Below are positions 34,501-42,833 of a DNA stretch of 64,000 nucleotides, piece by piece (within the stretch, counting starts at the first letter, position 1; the number at the start of each line of letters is the position of its first letter). A program made the position numbers and the translations under genes. This DNA comes from Streptomyces sp. R28 (GTDB taxonomy: Bacteria; Actinomycetota; Actinomycetes; Streptomycetales; Streptomycetaceae). The stretch covers positions 4,825,001-4,889,000 of the forward strand of contig NZ_CP163439.1 in assembly GCF_041052385.1 (NCBI RefSeq), in the 5' to 3' direction. Below the pieces are notes generated by a model. The model was not told where the DNA came from. It did not search any database and was given only the letters and a program-made list of their open reading frames with translations.

Positions 34501-35544
34501 CTACTTCTCGCGCTGCGACCGCCACACGATGAACAGCGCCGACGCCACCGCCGCCCCCCGCAGCACCCACGGCCAGGTCTCGGAGATCGCGTCGTTCATG
34601 TGGCCCTCGGCGATGGGGGTGCTCCAGCGGCCCTCGGTGCGGCCCCACAGCCAGACGACGCCGGCGGTGAGCGCGAGGCCGGGCAGGATCACGACCGCCC
34701 ACTTGGTCTCGGCGTCGCTCAGCCGCCGTGAGCCCCAGGCGATGAGCCAGCCGAGGAGCAGGGCGATGAGGTTGCCGAGGACGGCACCGGCGACCAGCAG
34801 CGCGGCGGCGAGCAGGAGCAGGGGGTTGCTCCAGCGGCCGCTGGGGAGGGTCGGGCGGCGCGGCAGGAAGCGACGGCGACGGGGAGCGACGGTCTCCGCC
34901 TCCGAGTCGTCGGCCCTCTCCACGTCGGCCAGGGCCGGATCCTCGGCGGGATCCTTCTTCTCGAGCCGCGTCTCCGCTTTCGCGGGCGGGCGCCTGAGCA
35001 TCTCCGGGATCTCGACGCCGCCGACGAATCCCGGGACGTCCTCGCCGGGGCCGAAGGGACTGCTGTCCACCCGCCACCAGTCGGGCCGGGTCGCGCTGCC
35101 GCCCAGGTCCTCCGTGCTGGCGAAGTGGGGCGGCGGGGGCGCGTCGTCGAGTACCGCCGGCGCCTCGGCGGGGCGCGGACGCGGCACGAGACGGCGCAGC
35201 CCCTTGGGCCGTTCCTGGTGGGCCTGATGGGCCTGGCTGTCCCGGCTGTCCGGCTGTACGGGCACGGAGGTGACCGGCGCCTGGGGTGCGGGGGCGGCGT
35301 TGCCTCCCCCGGAGGGGGGACCCCCAGCGGCCGCGACGACCTCGGCCGGGGTGCCGAGACGGGCGATGATGCGGCGGACGGCGGCGGGGCTGTCGACGGG
35401 GGCCTTCGCGCGTCGCCGGTCGATCTCGCCGCGCAGCTCGTTCACCAGGCGCATGCGGGTGGCCGACGGCAGCTGGCGCTGCTGAGCCACGTCGCCGACG
35501 CGGCTCAGATACTCGTAGACGACCTGGTCGCTCTCGATCCCCAC
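34501..35544 (-). CDS. Membrane protein with N-terminal HAAS-like domain
   Basis: 347 residues from GTG 35544 with GGAGGGG upstream. Residues about 5-70 (YEYLSRVGDVAQQRQLPSAT, ELRGEIDRRR, RRIIARLGTPAEVV) resemble the HAAS signalling helical domain. A long Pro/charged disordered linker follows, then four membrane helices (NPLLLLAAALLVAGAVLGNL, LLGWLIAWG, WAVVILPGLALTAGVVWLWG, WVLRGAAVASALFIVW). It is divergent from the helicase-associated gene. Function unknown. Confidence 0.75.
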   Translation of the reverse strand: MGIESDQVVYEYLSRVGDVAQQRQLPSATRMRLVNELRGEIDRRRAKAPVDSPAAVRRIIARLGTPAEVVAAAGGPPSGGGNAAPAPQAPVTSVPVQPDSRDSQAHQAHQERPKGLRRLVPRPRPAEAPAVLDDAPPPPHFASTEDLGGSATRPDWWRVDSSPFGPGEDVPGFVGGVEIPEMLRRPPAKAETRLEKKDPAEDPALADVERADDSEAETVAPRRRRFLPRRPTLPSGRWSNPLLLLAAALLVAGAVLGNLIALLLGWLIAWGSRRLSDAETKWAVVILPGLALTAGVVWLWGRTEGRWSTPIAEGHMNDAISETWPWVLRGAAVASALFIVWRSQREK

Positions 35545-35685
35545 GAAGTCCCCTCCGGGGTGGGTGCGTTGGATACCCCGTGGGAGGACGTTAGCGCAGG
35601 GGGAGCGCCGCCCGTCCGCACCCACCGGCCCCCACCCGGCCCTCGTCCGCCCGGCCGCCGGAGGCAACCCGCTAACGTGGGCAGG

Positions 35686-38226
35686 ATGAGCGACCCGGCT
35701 ACACCGCCCCGTTCCCTCGCGGAAGCCCTCCGTGCGCGGGACGACGTCTCCCTGGCCGTACTCCTGCGCAGCCGCCCAGACCTCATCACCCCCGTCCCGA
35801 CCGACCTCACCCAGCTGGCGACCCGCGCCGGCACCCGGGCCTCCGTGGTGCGCGCCCTGGAGCGGCTGGACCGTTTCGCGCTGCAGACGGCGGAGGCGCT
35901 GGCGGTGGCGGCGGACCCGGCGACGTACGGCGAACTGCTCGGCCTGATGACCGGCGACGAGGGCGACCAGGCCGTCGCCGGCGCCCTGCCGCACGCTCTC
36001 GGGGCCCTACGCGACCAGGCCCTGGTGTGGGGCTCCGACGACCGGCTGCGGCTGGTCCGTACGGCACGTGAGCTGCTCGCGCCCTCGCCGCAGCACCCGT
36101 CCCCCACCGGCCTGGGCCCGACCGTGCAGGAAGCCACCGCGGGCATGTCGCCGGGCCGTATCCAGGAGATCGTCACGACGGCCGGGCTGGCCACGACTCA
36201 CGACGCCGTGTCCGCGGTGTCGTCGCTCACCGCGCTGTTCGCCGACCGGCGGCGTATGGCGGACCTGCTCGCCGACGCCCCGGAGGAGTCCCTGGAGGTC
36301 CTGTCCCGGCTGGTCTGGGGGCCGCCGTACGGCCAGGTCACCGCCGATCCGGCGCCCCGGCTGCGCTGGCTCCTCGACCGCGGCCTCCTCCTCCCGACGG
36401 CGCCCGGCACGGTCGTCCTCCCCCGCGAGGTGGCCCTGCACCTGCGGGCCGGCCGCGCGCACCGCACCACCGAGCCGCTGCCGCCGCCGGTCGAGGCGAC
36501 CGCGACGCACCGTCCACAGGTTGTGGACGGGACCGCCGCCGGGCAGGCGTACACGGCGCTGGCGACCGTCGAGGAACTGCTGAAGGACTGGGACGAGGGC
36601 GGGCCGACCGTTCTGCGGGCGGGCGGCCTGAGCGTGCGCGACCTCAAGCGGACCGCCGTCGGGCTCGACGTCTCCGAGCCGATGGCCGCGTTCTGGGTCG
36701 AGCTCGCCTACGCCGCCGGGCTGCTGGCCTCCGACGGCGAGGCCGACGAGCGGTACGCGGCGACGCCCGCCTACGACGAGTGGCTGGAGCAGCCCTCCGC
36801 GCAGCGCTGGGTGCGGCTGGCGGAGGCGTGGCTGTCGGCGACGCGTACGGCGGGCGTGGTCGGGGGGCGGGACGCGAAGGACCGTACGTTGTCGGCGCTG
36901 GGGCCGGGCCTGGACCGCTCCGCCGCGCCGGAGGTACGGCACCGGGTGCTGGCCCTGCTCGCCGGGCTGCCGGAGGGGGCGTCCCCGTCCGCCGAGTCGG
37001 TGCTGGCGCGGCTGCGCTGGGAGCGGCCGTTGCGGGGGCCGCAGCAGGACGAAGACGACCTGCGCAGCCGCCTCGCCCGGTGGACGCTGAGCGAGGCGGA
37101 GCTGCTGGGGGTGACGGGGCGGGGGGCACTGTCGGCGCAGGGGCGGGCGTTGCTGGGCGCGCGGATGCCGGAACCGGCCGCCGGGGAACCGGTCGGCCCC
37201 GGCGACAAACTCCCGGTGCACCACCATCACCGTCCGACCGCACCCCCCGAGCCGCTCTCCCCCGCCGAGCAGGCCGTCGCCTCCGCGGCCGCCGCCCGCC
37301 TCCTCACCCCGCTCCTGCCCGAGCCGCTCGACCACGTCCTCCTCCAGGCCGACCTCACGGCCGTGGCACCCGGCCCCCTGCAGCGCCCGCTCGCCGAGAT
37401 GCTGGGCGTGCTCGCGGACGTGGAGTCGAAGGGCGGCGCGACGGTCTACCGCTTCACGCCCGGCTCGGTACGCCGCGCCCTCGACGCCGGCCGCAGCGCC
37501 TCCGACCTGCACGCCTTCCTCACCGAGCACTCCCGTACGCCGGTACCGCAGCCGCTGGCGTACCTGATCGACGACGTGGCCCGTAAGCACGGCCATCTGC
37601 GGGTGGGCGCCGCTTCGGCGTACGTCCGCTGCGACGACGACGCGCTGCTGAACGAGATCCTCGCCGACAAGCGCGCCGCGGGCCTGCGCCTGCGCCGCCT
37701 GGCGCCGACCGTGCTCGCCACCCAGGCGGACCCGGCGGCGCTGCTCGACGGCCTGCGCGCGATGGGCTTCGCCCCGGCCGCCGAGTCGGCGGAGGGCGAC
37801 GTCCTGATCACCCGCGCCGACGCCCACCGCACCCCACCGCGCACGGCCCCCGAGCCGGTCCCCGACGGCCCGCCGACGCCGGACGCCACGCTGCTGGCGG
37901 CCGCGATCCGCGCCATCCGCGCGGGCGACCTCGCCTCCACGACTCCGCGCAAGCCGAGCGGAGCCACGGCTTCGGTGACCGGCGGTGACCTCCCCCGCAC
38001 GACCCCCGCCGAGACCCTCGCCACCATGCAGGCCGCCGTCCTGACCGGCGAGGCGCTGTGGATCGGGTACGTCAACGCCGAGGGCGCCGCGAGTCAGCGG
38101 GTCGTCGCACCGGTACGGGTCGAGGGCGGCTTCGTGACGGCGTACGACCACACCGCGGACGAGGTACGGACGTATCCGCTGCACCGGATCACGGGGGTTG
38201 CGGAGCTGGCGGACGACGAGACCTGA
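35686..38226 (+). CDS. Helicase-associated (Helicase_C_3) protein with C-terminal WYL domain
   Basis: 846 residues from ATG 35686. There is no Walker A, so it is not itself a motor. The N-terminal two thirds are wHTH-like helical repeats (RASVVRALERLDRFALQTAE, LRWLLDRGLLLP). Around 520-700 the Helicase_C_3 region reads HVLLQADLTAVAPGP, VYRFTPGSVRRALDAGRSAS and PLAYLIDDVARKHG. The end (LWIGYVNAEGAASQRVVAPV, RTYPLHRITGVAEL) is WYL-like. In actinobacteria it is normally adjacent to XPB; here XPB starts about 2 kb downstream. Confidence 0.85.
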   Translation: MSDPATPPRSLAEALRARDDVSLAVLLRSRPDLITPVPTDLTQLATRAGTRASVVRALERLDRFALQTAEALAVAADPATYGELLGLMTGDEGDQAVAGALPHALGALRDQALVWGSDDRLRLVRTARELLAPSPQHPSPTGLGPTVQEATAGMSPGRIQEIVTTAGLATTHDAVSAVSSLTALFADRRRMADLLADAPEESLEVLSRLVWGPPYGQVTADPAPRLRWLLDRGLLLPTAPGTVVLPREVALHLRAGRAHRTTEPLPPPVEATATHRPQVVDGTAAGQAYTALATVEELLKDWDEGGPTVLRAGGLSVRDLKRTAVGLDVSEPMAAFWVELAYAAGLLASDGEADERYAATPAYDEWLEQPSAQRWVRLAEAWLSATRTAGVVGGRDAKDRTLSALGPGLDRSAAPEVRHRVLALLAGLPEGASPSAESVLARLRWERPLRGPQQDEDDLRSRLARWTLSEAELLGVTGRGALSAQGRALLGARMPEPAAGEPVGPGDKLPVHHHHRPTAPPEPLSPAEQAVASAAAARLLTPLLPEPLDHVLLQADLTAVAPGPLQRPLAEMLGVLADVESKGGATVYRFTPGSVRRALDAGRSASDLHAFLTEHSRTPVPQPLAYLIDDVARKHGHLRVGAASAYVRCDDDALLNEILADKRAAGLRLRRLAPTVLATQADPAALLDGLRAMGFAPAAESAEGDVLITRADAHRTPPRTAPEPVPDGPPTPDATLLAAAIRAIRAGDLASTTPRKPSGATASVTGGDLPRTTPAETLATMQAAVLTGEALWIGYVNAEGAASQRVVAPVRVEGGFVTAYDHTADEVRTYPLHRITGVAELADDET

Positions 38227-38407
38227 CGGCCGGATCCGGCGGTCCCCCTCGTTCGGGTGTACGCGGCATTCCATGCACGCCACGCCGGGCTTTTCCAACT
38301 CTTGAGGGACCTTGCGGGCCTTTCCGCTTCGCGTCACGAGGCGCAGGGCAGCCACCGGGTGTCCTGATCACGCTCTCAAGTGAGCGCAACAGAGAGGTGT
38401 TTGTCCC

Positions 38408-38533
38408 ATGCGTGCTGCTCGTCGCATTGCCACCGTGCTGACCGCCACCGCCGCCATGATCGGCGCTTTCGCTACGCAGGCCGCAGCGATCGGTGGCGAG
38501 GTCGCCGGGTTGGTGATCGAGTTCCCGATCTGA
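38408..38533 (+). CDS. 41-residue secreted peptide precursor
   Basis: ATG 38408 with GAGAGG about 11 bases upstream. MRAARRIATVLTATAAMIGA and then FATQAAA is a textbook signal peptide; the mature part would be only about 14 residues (IGGEVAGLVIEFPI). No family is recognised. It is followed after 111 bp by a second small secreted peptide gene. Confidence 0.55.
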   Translation: MRAARRIATVLTATAAMIGAFATQAAAIGGEVAGLVIEFPI

Positions 38534-38644
38534 CACCGCCGGCACACGCGTCGGGCCGGACCCGTGTTCCAGGGTCCGGCCCGACCGGCTCACCAACGCG
38601 TCAACGCCCCGCATCAGACCGGCATCAGAAAGGCTCCCAGTCTC

Positions 38645-38842
38645 ATGTGTCCCACCGCCGCCCGCCTCGCCACCGTCGCCGCCGCCCTCGTGGTCGGCGT
38701 CATCGCTCCCGCGGTCACTGCGGCACCGGCCTGCGCCCTACCACTGCCTGTCCCGGCTCCCGCGACGGAATCCCTGGTCACCGAGGGCGTCACCATCGAG
38801 GGGCCGCTGATCAACAACTTCGGTCTGCCCATCCTGAAGTAG
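38645..38842 (+). CDS. 65-residue secreted peptide precursor
   Basis: ATG 38645 with AAAGG upstream. The signal peptide (ARLATVAAALVVGVIAPAVT) is followed by about 35 mature residues starting LPLPVPAPATESLV and ending NNFGLPILK. One Cys is present near the cleavage site. The hydrophobic Pro/Ile ending recalls the preceding peptide. Its 3' end overlaps the convergent fusion gene by 32 bases. Confidence 0.6.
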   Translation: MCPTAARLATVAAALVVGVIAPAVTAAPACALPLPVPAPATESLVTEGVTIEGPLINNFGLPILK

Positions 38843-40043
38843 CGCGGCGCATCCGGTAGCTGTCGCCGTCGATCCGTACGAGCTCGGCATGGTGGGCCAG
38901 CCGGTCCACCATCGCCAGCGCCGAGGGGCCGCCGAAGATCTCGTCCCAGCGGCCGAGCGGACGGTCGCTGGTCACGATCAGCGAGGCCCGTTCGTAGCGG
39001 TGCGCGACCAGTTGGAAGAAGAGGGCGGCGGTCTCCGCGTCGAAGGGGGTGTAGCCGACCTCGTCGACGATCAGCAGGGCGTGGTCGTCGAGCGCGGTGA
39101 GCTCCTCGGCGAGCCGGCCGGCGTCCAGGGCGCCGGCCAGCCGGGCGGCCCACTCCGCGGCCGTCGCGAACAGCACCGAGTGGCCGGCCTGACAGGCGCG
39201 CACGCCGAGGCCGACGGCCAGATGGGTCTTGCCGGTGCCGGGCGGGCCGACCAGGACCACGTTCCGGTGGGCGGCGACGAAGTCCAGCTTGCCGAGCCGG
39301 GCCACGGCCTCCCGGTCGAAGGCGTGGGGATGCTCCTCGTCGAAGTCCTCCAGGAGCTTGCGGGCGGGAAACCCGGCGGCCCGGACACGGGCCTCGGTGC
39401 CGGCGTCGTCGGCCACGTGCGGGGCGGACGCCTGGGCGGGGATCGGCACGGAGCGTGCGGTGGCCACCGCTTCCGTCGGCGCCGCGGACGACGCCGCGTC
39501 GGTTCCCTGCCCCCGGCTCTCCTTGTGCGGTGCGTGATCGGCCCGGTGGGCGGCCATCGGCCCCGACATGTACGCCAGGATCGCCGCCGAGGCGATGAAC
39601 GCCATGTGGATCACCGTGCCCCACAGCAGTGAGTGGTGCGAGGTGTGGTGCACATCCACGAACATCTGGAGCAGATGGACCGAGGAGATGCCCACGATGG
39701 CGGTGGCGAGCTTCACCTTCAGCACATTGGAGTTGACGTGCGAGAGCCACTCGGGCTGGTCACGGTGGCCCTGCAGACCGATGCGCGAGACGAACGTCTC
39801 ATAGCCGCCGACGATCACCATGATCAGCAGATTGGCGATCATGACGACGTCGACCAGCTTCAGCACCGCCAGCATCACGTACGTCTCGGTCGCCTGCCCG
39901 CTCACGCACCGGACCAGTAAGGTCCACAGCTCGTAGAAGAATTTGTAGACGTACACGCCCTGGGCAGCCACCAGGCCGAAGTACAGCGGGGCCTGGAGCC
40001 AGCGAGTGGCGAACAGGGCGTAACCGATTGTCGTGGTCGTCAC
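38811..40043 (-). CDS. Fusion of UPF0114/YqhA membrane domain with IstB-type AAA+ ATPase
   Basis: 410 residues from GTG 40043. Residues about 1-165 are a YqhA/UPF0114 protein: FATRWLQAPLYFGLVAAQGV, LKLVDVVMIANLLIMVIVGG, YETFVSRIGL, and ATAIVGISSVHLLQMFVDV. A disordered linker (about 170-215) leads to an IS21 helper-type ATPase: Walker A GPPGTGKTH, Walker B LLIVDEVGYTPFD, sensor LIVTSDRPLGRWDEIFGG, ending SYRMRR. The IstA-interacting N-terminus of normal IstB is missing. The frame is open throughout and codon use is uniform, so it looks like a real gene rather than an assembly error. Role unknown. Confidence 0.85.
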   Translation of the reverse strand: MTTTTIGYALFATRWLQAPLYFGLVAAQGVYVYKFFYELWTLLVRCVSGQATETYVMLAVLKLVDVVMIANLLIMVIVGGYETFVSRIGLQGHRDQPEWLSHVNSNVLKVKLATAIVGISSVHLLQMFVDVHHTSHHSLLWGTVIHMAFIASAAILAYMSGPMAAHRADHAPHKESRGQGTDAASSAAPTEAVATARSVPIPAQASAPHVADDAGTEARVRAAGFPARKLLEDFDEEHPHAFDREAVARLGKLDFVAAHRNVVLVGPPGTGKTHLAVGLGVRACQAGHSVLFATAAEWAARLAGALDAGRLAEELTALDDHALLIVDEVGYTPFDAETAALFFQLVAHRYERASLIVTSDRPLGRWDEIFGGPSALAMVDRLAHHAELVRIDGDSYRMRRATSGWADRSC

Positions 40044-40210
40044 GATCCGCCATTCTTCGGAAGCCACCGCCGAACAGCTCAACCGAACCACCCACAGGAC
40101 TGAATAGACATCCTGTAGGACCGGAGGCGCCGACCGTCCCGACCTGGGGAAGGATCAGGCACACTGGACGTTTGGTCGCGCCGTCCGGCCGCATGGAAAG
40201 GTTGCCGCGC

Positions 40211-41854
40211 GTGAATGGTCCACTGATCGTCCAGTCCGACAAGACCCTGCTCCTGGAAGTCGACCACGAGCAGGCCGACGACTGCCGTCGGGCCATCGCG
40301 CCGTTCGCGGAGCTGGAGCGGGCGCCGGAGCACATCCACACGTACCGGGTGACGCCGCTGGGGCTGTGGAACGCGCGCGCGGCGGGGCACGACGCCGAGC
40401 AGGTCGTGGACGCGCTGGTGCAGTACAGCCGCTATCCGGTGCCGCACGCGCTGCTGGTCGACATCGCCGAGACGATGGACCGGTACGGCCGCCTGACCCT
40501 GAGCAAGCACCCGGCCCACGGGCTGGTCCTGACGAGCACCGACCGTCCGGTCCTGGAGGAGGTGCTCCGCTCCAAGCGGATCGCGCCCCTGGTCGGTGCC
40601 CGTATCGACCCGGACACCGTCGTCGTCCATCCCTCCGAGCGAGGGCAGATCAAGCAGACCCTGCTGAAGCTGGGCTGGCCCGCCGAGGATCTCGCGGGGT
40701 ACGTCGACGGCGAGGCGCATCCGATCGAGCTGGCCGAGGACGGGTGGGCGCTGCGGCCGTATCAGAAGCAGGCCGTGGAGAACTTCTGGCACGGCGGCAG
40801 CGGGGTCGTGGTCCTGCCCTGTGGGGCTGGGAAGACCCTGGTCGGCGCCGGGTCCATGGCTCAGGCCAAGTCGACGACGCTCATCCTCGTCACCAACACC
40901 GTCTCCGCCCGGCAGTGGAAGCACGAGCTGATGAAGCGGACGTCGCTGACCGAGGAGGAGATCGGTGAGTACAGCGGGACGCGGAAGGAGATCCGGCCCG
41001 TCACCATCGCCACGTATCAGGTACTCACCACCAAGCGGAAGGGTGTCTATCCGCACCTGGAGCTGTTCGACTCCCGGGACTGGGGGCTGATCGTCTACGA
41101 CGAGGTGCATCTGCTGCCCGCGCCCGTCTTCAAGTTCACCGCCGATCTTCAGGCCCGGCGGCGGCTCGGGCTCACCGCGACCCTCGTGCGGGAGGACGGG
41201 CGCGAGTCCGACGTCTTCTCGCTCATCGGGCCCAAGCGGTTCGACGCTCCCTGGAAGGAGATCGAGGCGCAGGGCTACATCGCGCCGGCGGACTGTGTGG
41301 AGGTGCGGGTCAATCTGACGGACGCCGAGCGGCTCGCGTACGCCACCGCCGAGACCGAGGAGAAGTACCGCTTCTGCGCGACGACCGACACCAAGCGGAA
41401 GGTCACGGAGGCCATCGTCCGTCGCTTCGCCGGGCAGCAGATCCTGGTCATCGGCCAGTACATCGACCAACTCGACGAACTGGGCGAGCATCTGAACGCC
41501 CCGGTGATCAAGGGCGAGACCTCCAACGCCCAGCGCGAGAAGCTCTTCAACGCCTTCCGGGAGGGCGAGATCAGCGTCCTCGTCGTGTCCAAGGTCGCCA
41601 ACTTCTCCATCGACCTGCCGGAGGCGACCGTCGCCGTCCAGGTCTCCGGCACCTTCGGCTCCCGCCAGGAGGAGGCCCAGCGCCTCGGCCGCGTCCTGCG
41701 TCCCAAGGCCGACGGCCACAAGGCCCACTTCTACTCGGTCGTCGCCCGCGACACGATCGACCAGGACTTCGCCGCCCACCGCCAGCGCTTCCTGGCGGAG
41801 CAGGGGTACGCGTACCGGATCATGGACGCGGACGAACTCCTGGCCGAGAGCTGA
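40211..41854 (+). CDS. XPB-type DNA repair helicase
   Basis: 547 residues from GTG 40211 with GGAAAGG nine bases upstream. N-terminal damage-recognition-like domain (LIVQSDKTLLLEVDHEQA), then SF2 motifs: I LPCGAGKTLVGAG, II YDEVHLL (DEVH), III LTATLVREDG, IV QILVIGQYIDQL, V VSKVANFSIDLPEA, VI QEEAQRLGRVLRPK. Bacterial XPB is a 3'-5' helicase linked to nucleotide excision repair. Its usual partner gene lies upstream but is displaced by an insert. Confidence 0.95.
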   Translation: MNGPLIVQSDKTLLLEVDHEQADDCRRAIAPFAELERAPEHIHTYRVTPLGLWNARAAGHDAEQVVDALVQYSRYPVPHALLVDIAETMDRYGRLTLSKHPAHGLVLTSTDRPVLEEVLRSKRIAPLVGARIDPDTVVVHPSERGQIKQTLLKLGWPAEDLAGYVDGEAHPIELAEDGWALRPYQKQAVENFWHGGSGVVVLPCGAGKTLVGAGSMAQAKSTTLILVTNTVSARQWKHELMKRTSLTEEEIGEYSGTRKEIRPVTIATYQVLTTKRKGVYPHLELFDSRDWGLIVYDEVHLLPAPVFKFTADLQARRRLGLTATLVREDGRESDVFSLIGPKRFDAPWKEIEAQGYIAPADCVEVRVNLTDAERLAYATAETEEKYRFCATTDTKRKVTEAIVRRFAGQQILVIGQYIDQLDELGEHLNAPVIKGETSNAQREKLFNAFREGEISVLVVSKVANFSIDLPEATVAVQVSGTFGSRQEEAQRLGRVLRPKADGHKAHFYSVVARDTIDQDFAAHRQRFLAEQGYAYRIMDADELLAES

Positions 41855-41896
41855 CGGGCCCGCCCCACACGACAGCCACACGGCTGGCCTCTTGCC

Positions 41897-42380
41897 CACA
41901 CGATCTCCGGGCCCGGACACACGACCCCGGGCCCGGACACACGACCCCCGGGCTCGGACATACGACCCCCGGGTCCGCCCACACGACCCGCGGGCTCGGA
42001 CATACGACCCCCGGGTCCGCCCACACGACCCGCGGGACCGAGCGCACAACCCATGGGGCCGCGCGGGACCGGCACTCCGGTCCCCACACCTGCGGACCGG
42101 ACGCACCACCCACGACGGTCGGACGCGCGGTCCACGGGGCCGGACACACGACCGCGCCCCGTCCTCACACCCCGCGAGACCGGACGCACACCCCACGAGA
42201 CCGGCCGCAACCCACGCACCCGTCCACACAACCCACGGGTGCCGACCGCACGACCCGAGGCCCCGTCCGCACGGCTCGCGAGGTCGGACGCACAATCCAC
42301 GGGGGCCGGAGGCACGGCACCAGCCACGACCCGCGCTTCCGTCCACACAACCCGCGCTCCCCTCCACACGCCCCGCGGCC
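41897..42380. repeat. Degenerate 21-bp tandem repeat array
   Basis: About 20 imperfect units with consensus near CACACGACCCNCGGGCYCGGA, mostly 21 bases (range about 17-22). The best-preserved part is 41917-42050, with a higher-order 42-bp unit: 36 bases at 41959 recur exactly at 42001. It lies between the convergent XPB and membrane-protein genes. All frames are open because of composition; I see no start, ribosome site or consistent third-position bias that would make it coding. Confidence 0.85.
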
Positions 42381-42420
42381 CCACCCCCGCGGCCCGGCTC
42401 GGGGCACGCGGCCCCGCTGG

Positions 42421-42456
42421 AGCGCACCGCCCCCTCAGAGCGCACCGCCCCCTCAG
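42421..42456. repeat. 18-bp perfect tandem duplication
   Basis: AGCGCACCGCCCCCTCAG occurs twice (42421-42438 and 42439-42456). The second copy carries the stop codon of the minus-strand membrane-protein gene. Confidence 0.85.
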
Positions 42457-42833
42457 GGCGCAGGCAGCGTGAACACCAGCAGCAGTACGAAGAGCGGCGG
42501 CAGCAGGGTGGTGATCGCGGCGCCGGTGCGCCAGGCCGACCAGCGGCGCTGCCAGGGGAGTGCCCATGCCGTGATCCAGGCCGCGAGCGTGGGCAGGGTG
42601 CCGAAGGTGAGGGTTCCGTAGATCACGGACAGCTGCGTGTTGAGCGCCGGCGAGCAGTCGTCGGGACCGCAGCTGTCCGTCGCCATGGCGGAGAGCCCGC
42701 CGAAGAGCAGCGCGGCGGGGCCCAGGAACGCCAGGAGGATCGTCGCGACGAGCGGCGCGATCCAGGCCCTGGAGTCCCGCTCAGCCACGTCCGCCCGGGC
42801 CGGGGGCTGTGCCGCGATGTGCTGTGTCGTCAT
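42453..42833 (-). CDS. Small multi-pass membrane protein
   Basis: 126 residues from ATG 42833. Three membrane helices are visible (APLVATILLAFLGPAALLFG, FGTLPTLAAWITAWALPW, and TLLPPLFVLLLVFTLP), with a Cys-containing extracytoplasmic loop (DSCGPDDCSP) between the first two. The start lies inside the end of the upstream GT87 gene, with a 53-bp overlap in another frame, so the two are coupled. Family unknown. Confidence 0.7.
   Translation of the reverse strand: MTTQHIAAQPPARADVAERDSRAWIAPLVATILLAFLGPAALLFGGLSAMATDSCGPDDCSPALNTQLSVIYGTLTFGTLPTLAAWITAWALPWQRRWSAWRTGAAITTLLPPLFVLLLVFTLPAP

Noticed and set aside
38811..39450. IS21-family insertion sequence
   Set aside because: Only an IstB-like ATPase domain is present; no istA and no terminal inverted repeats or target duplication could be seen.
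41897..42380. Possible CRISPR array
   Set aside because: Units are contiguous and degenerate with no unique spacers, and no cas genes are present.
40079..42445. Minus-strand open frame of about 790 codons opposite XPB and the repeat array
   Set aside because: Low-complexity antisense frame; XPB on the plus strand explains the region.
41892..42452. Repeat protein encoded by the 21-bp array
   Set aside because: Open in several frames with no start signal or clear third-position bias; kept only as an open possibility in the findings.
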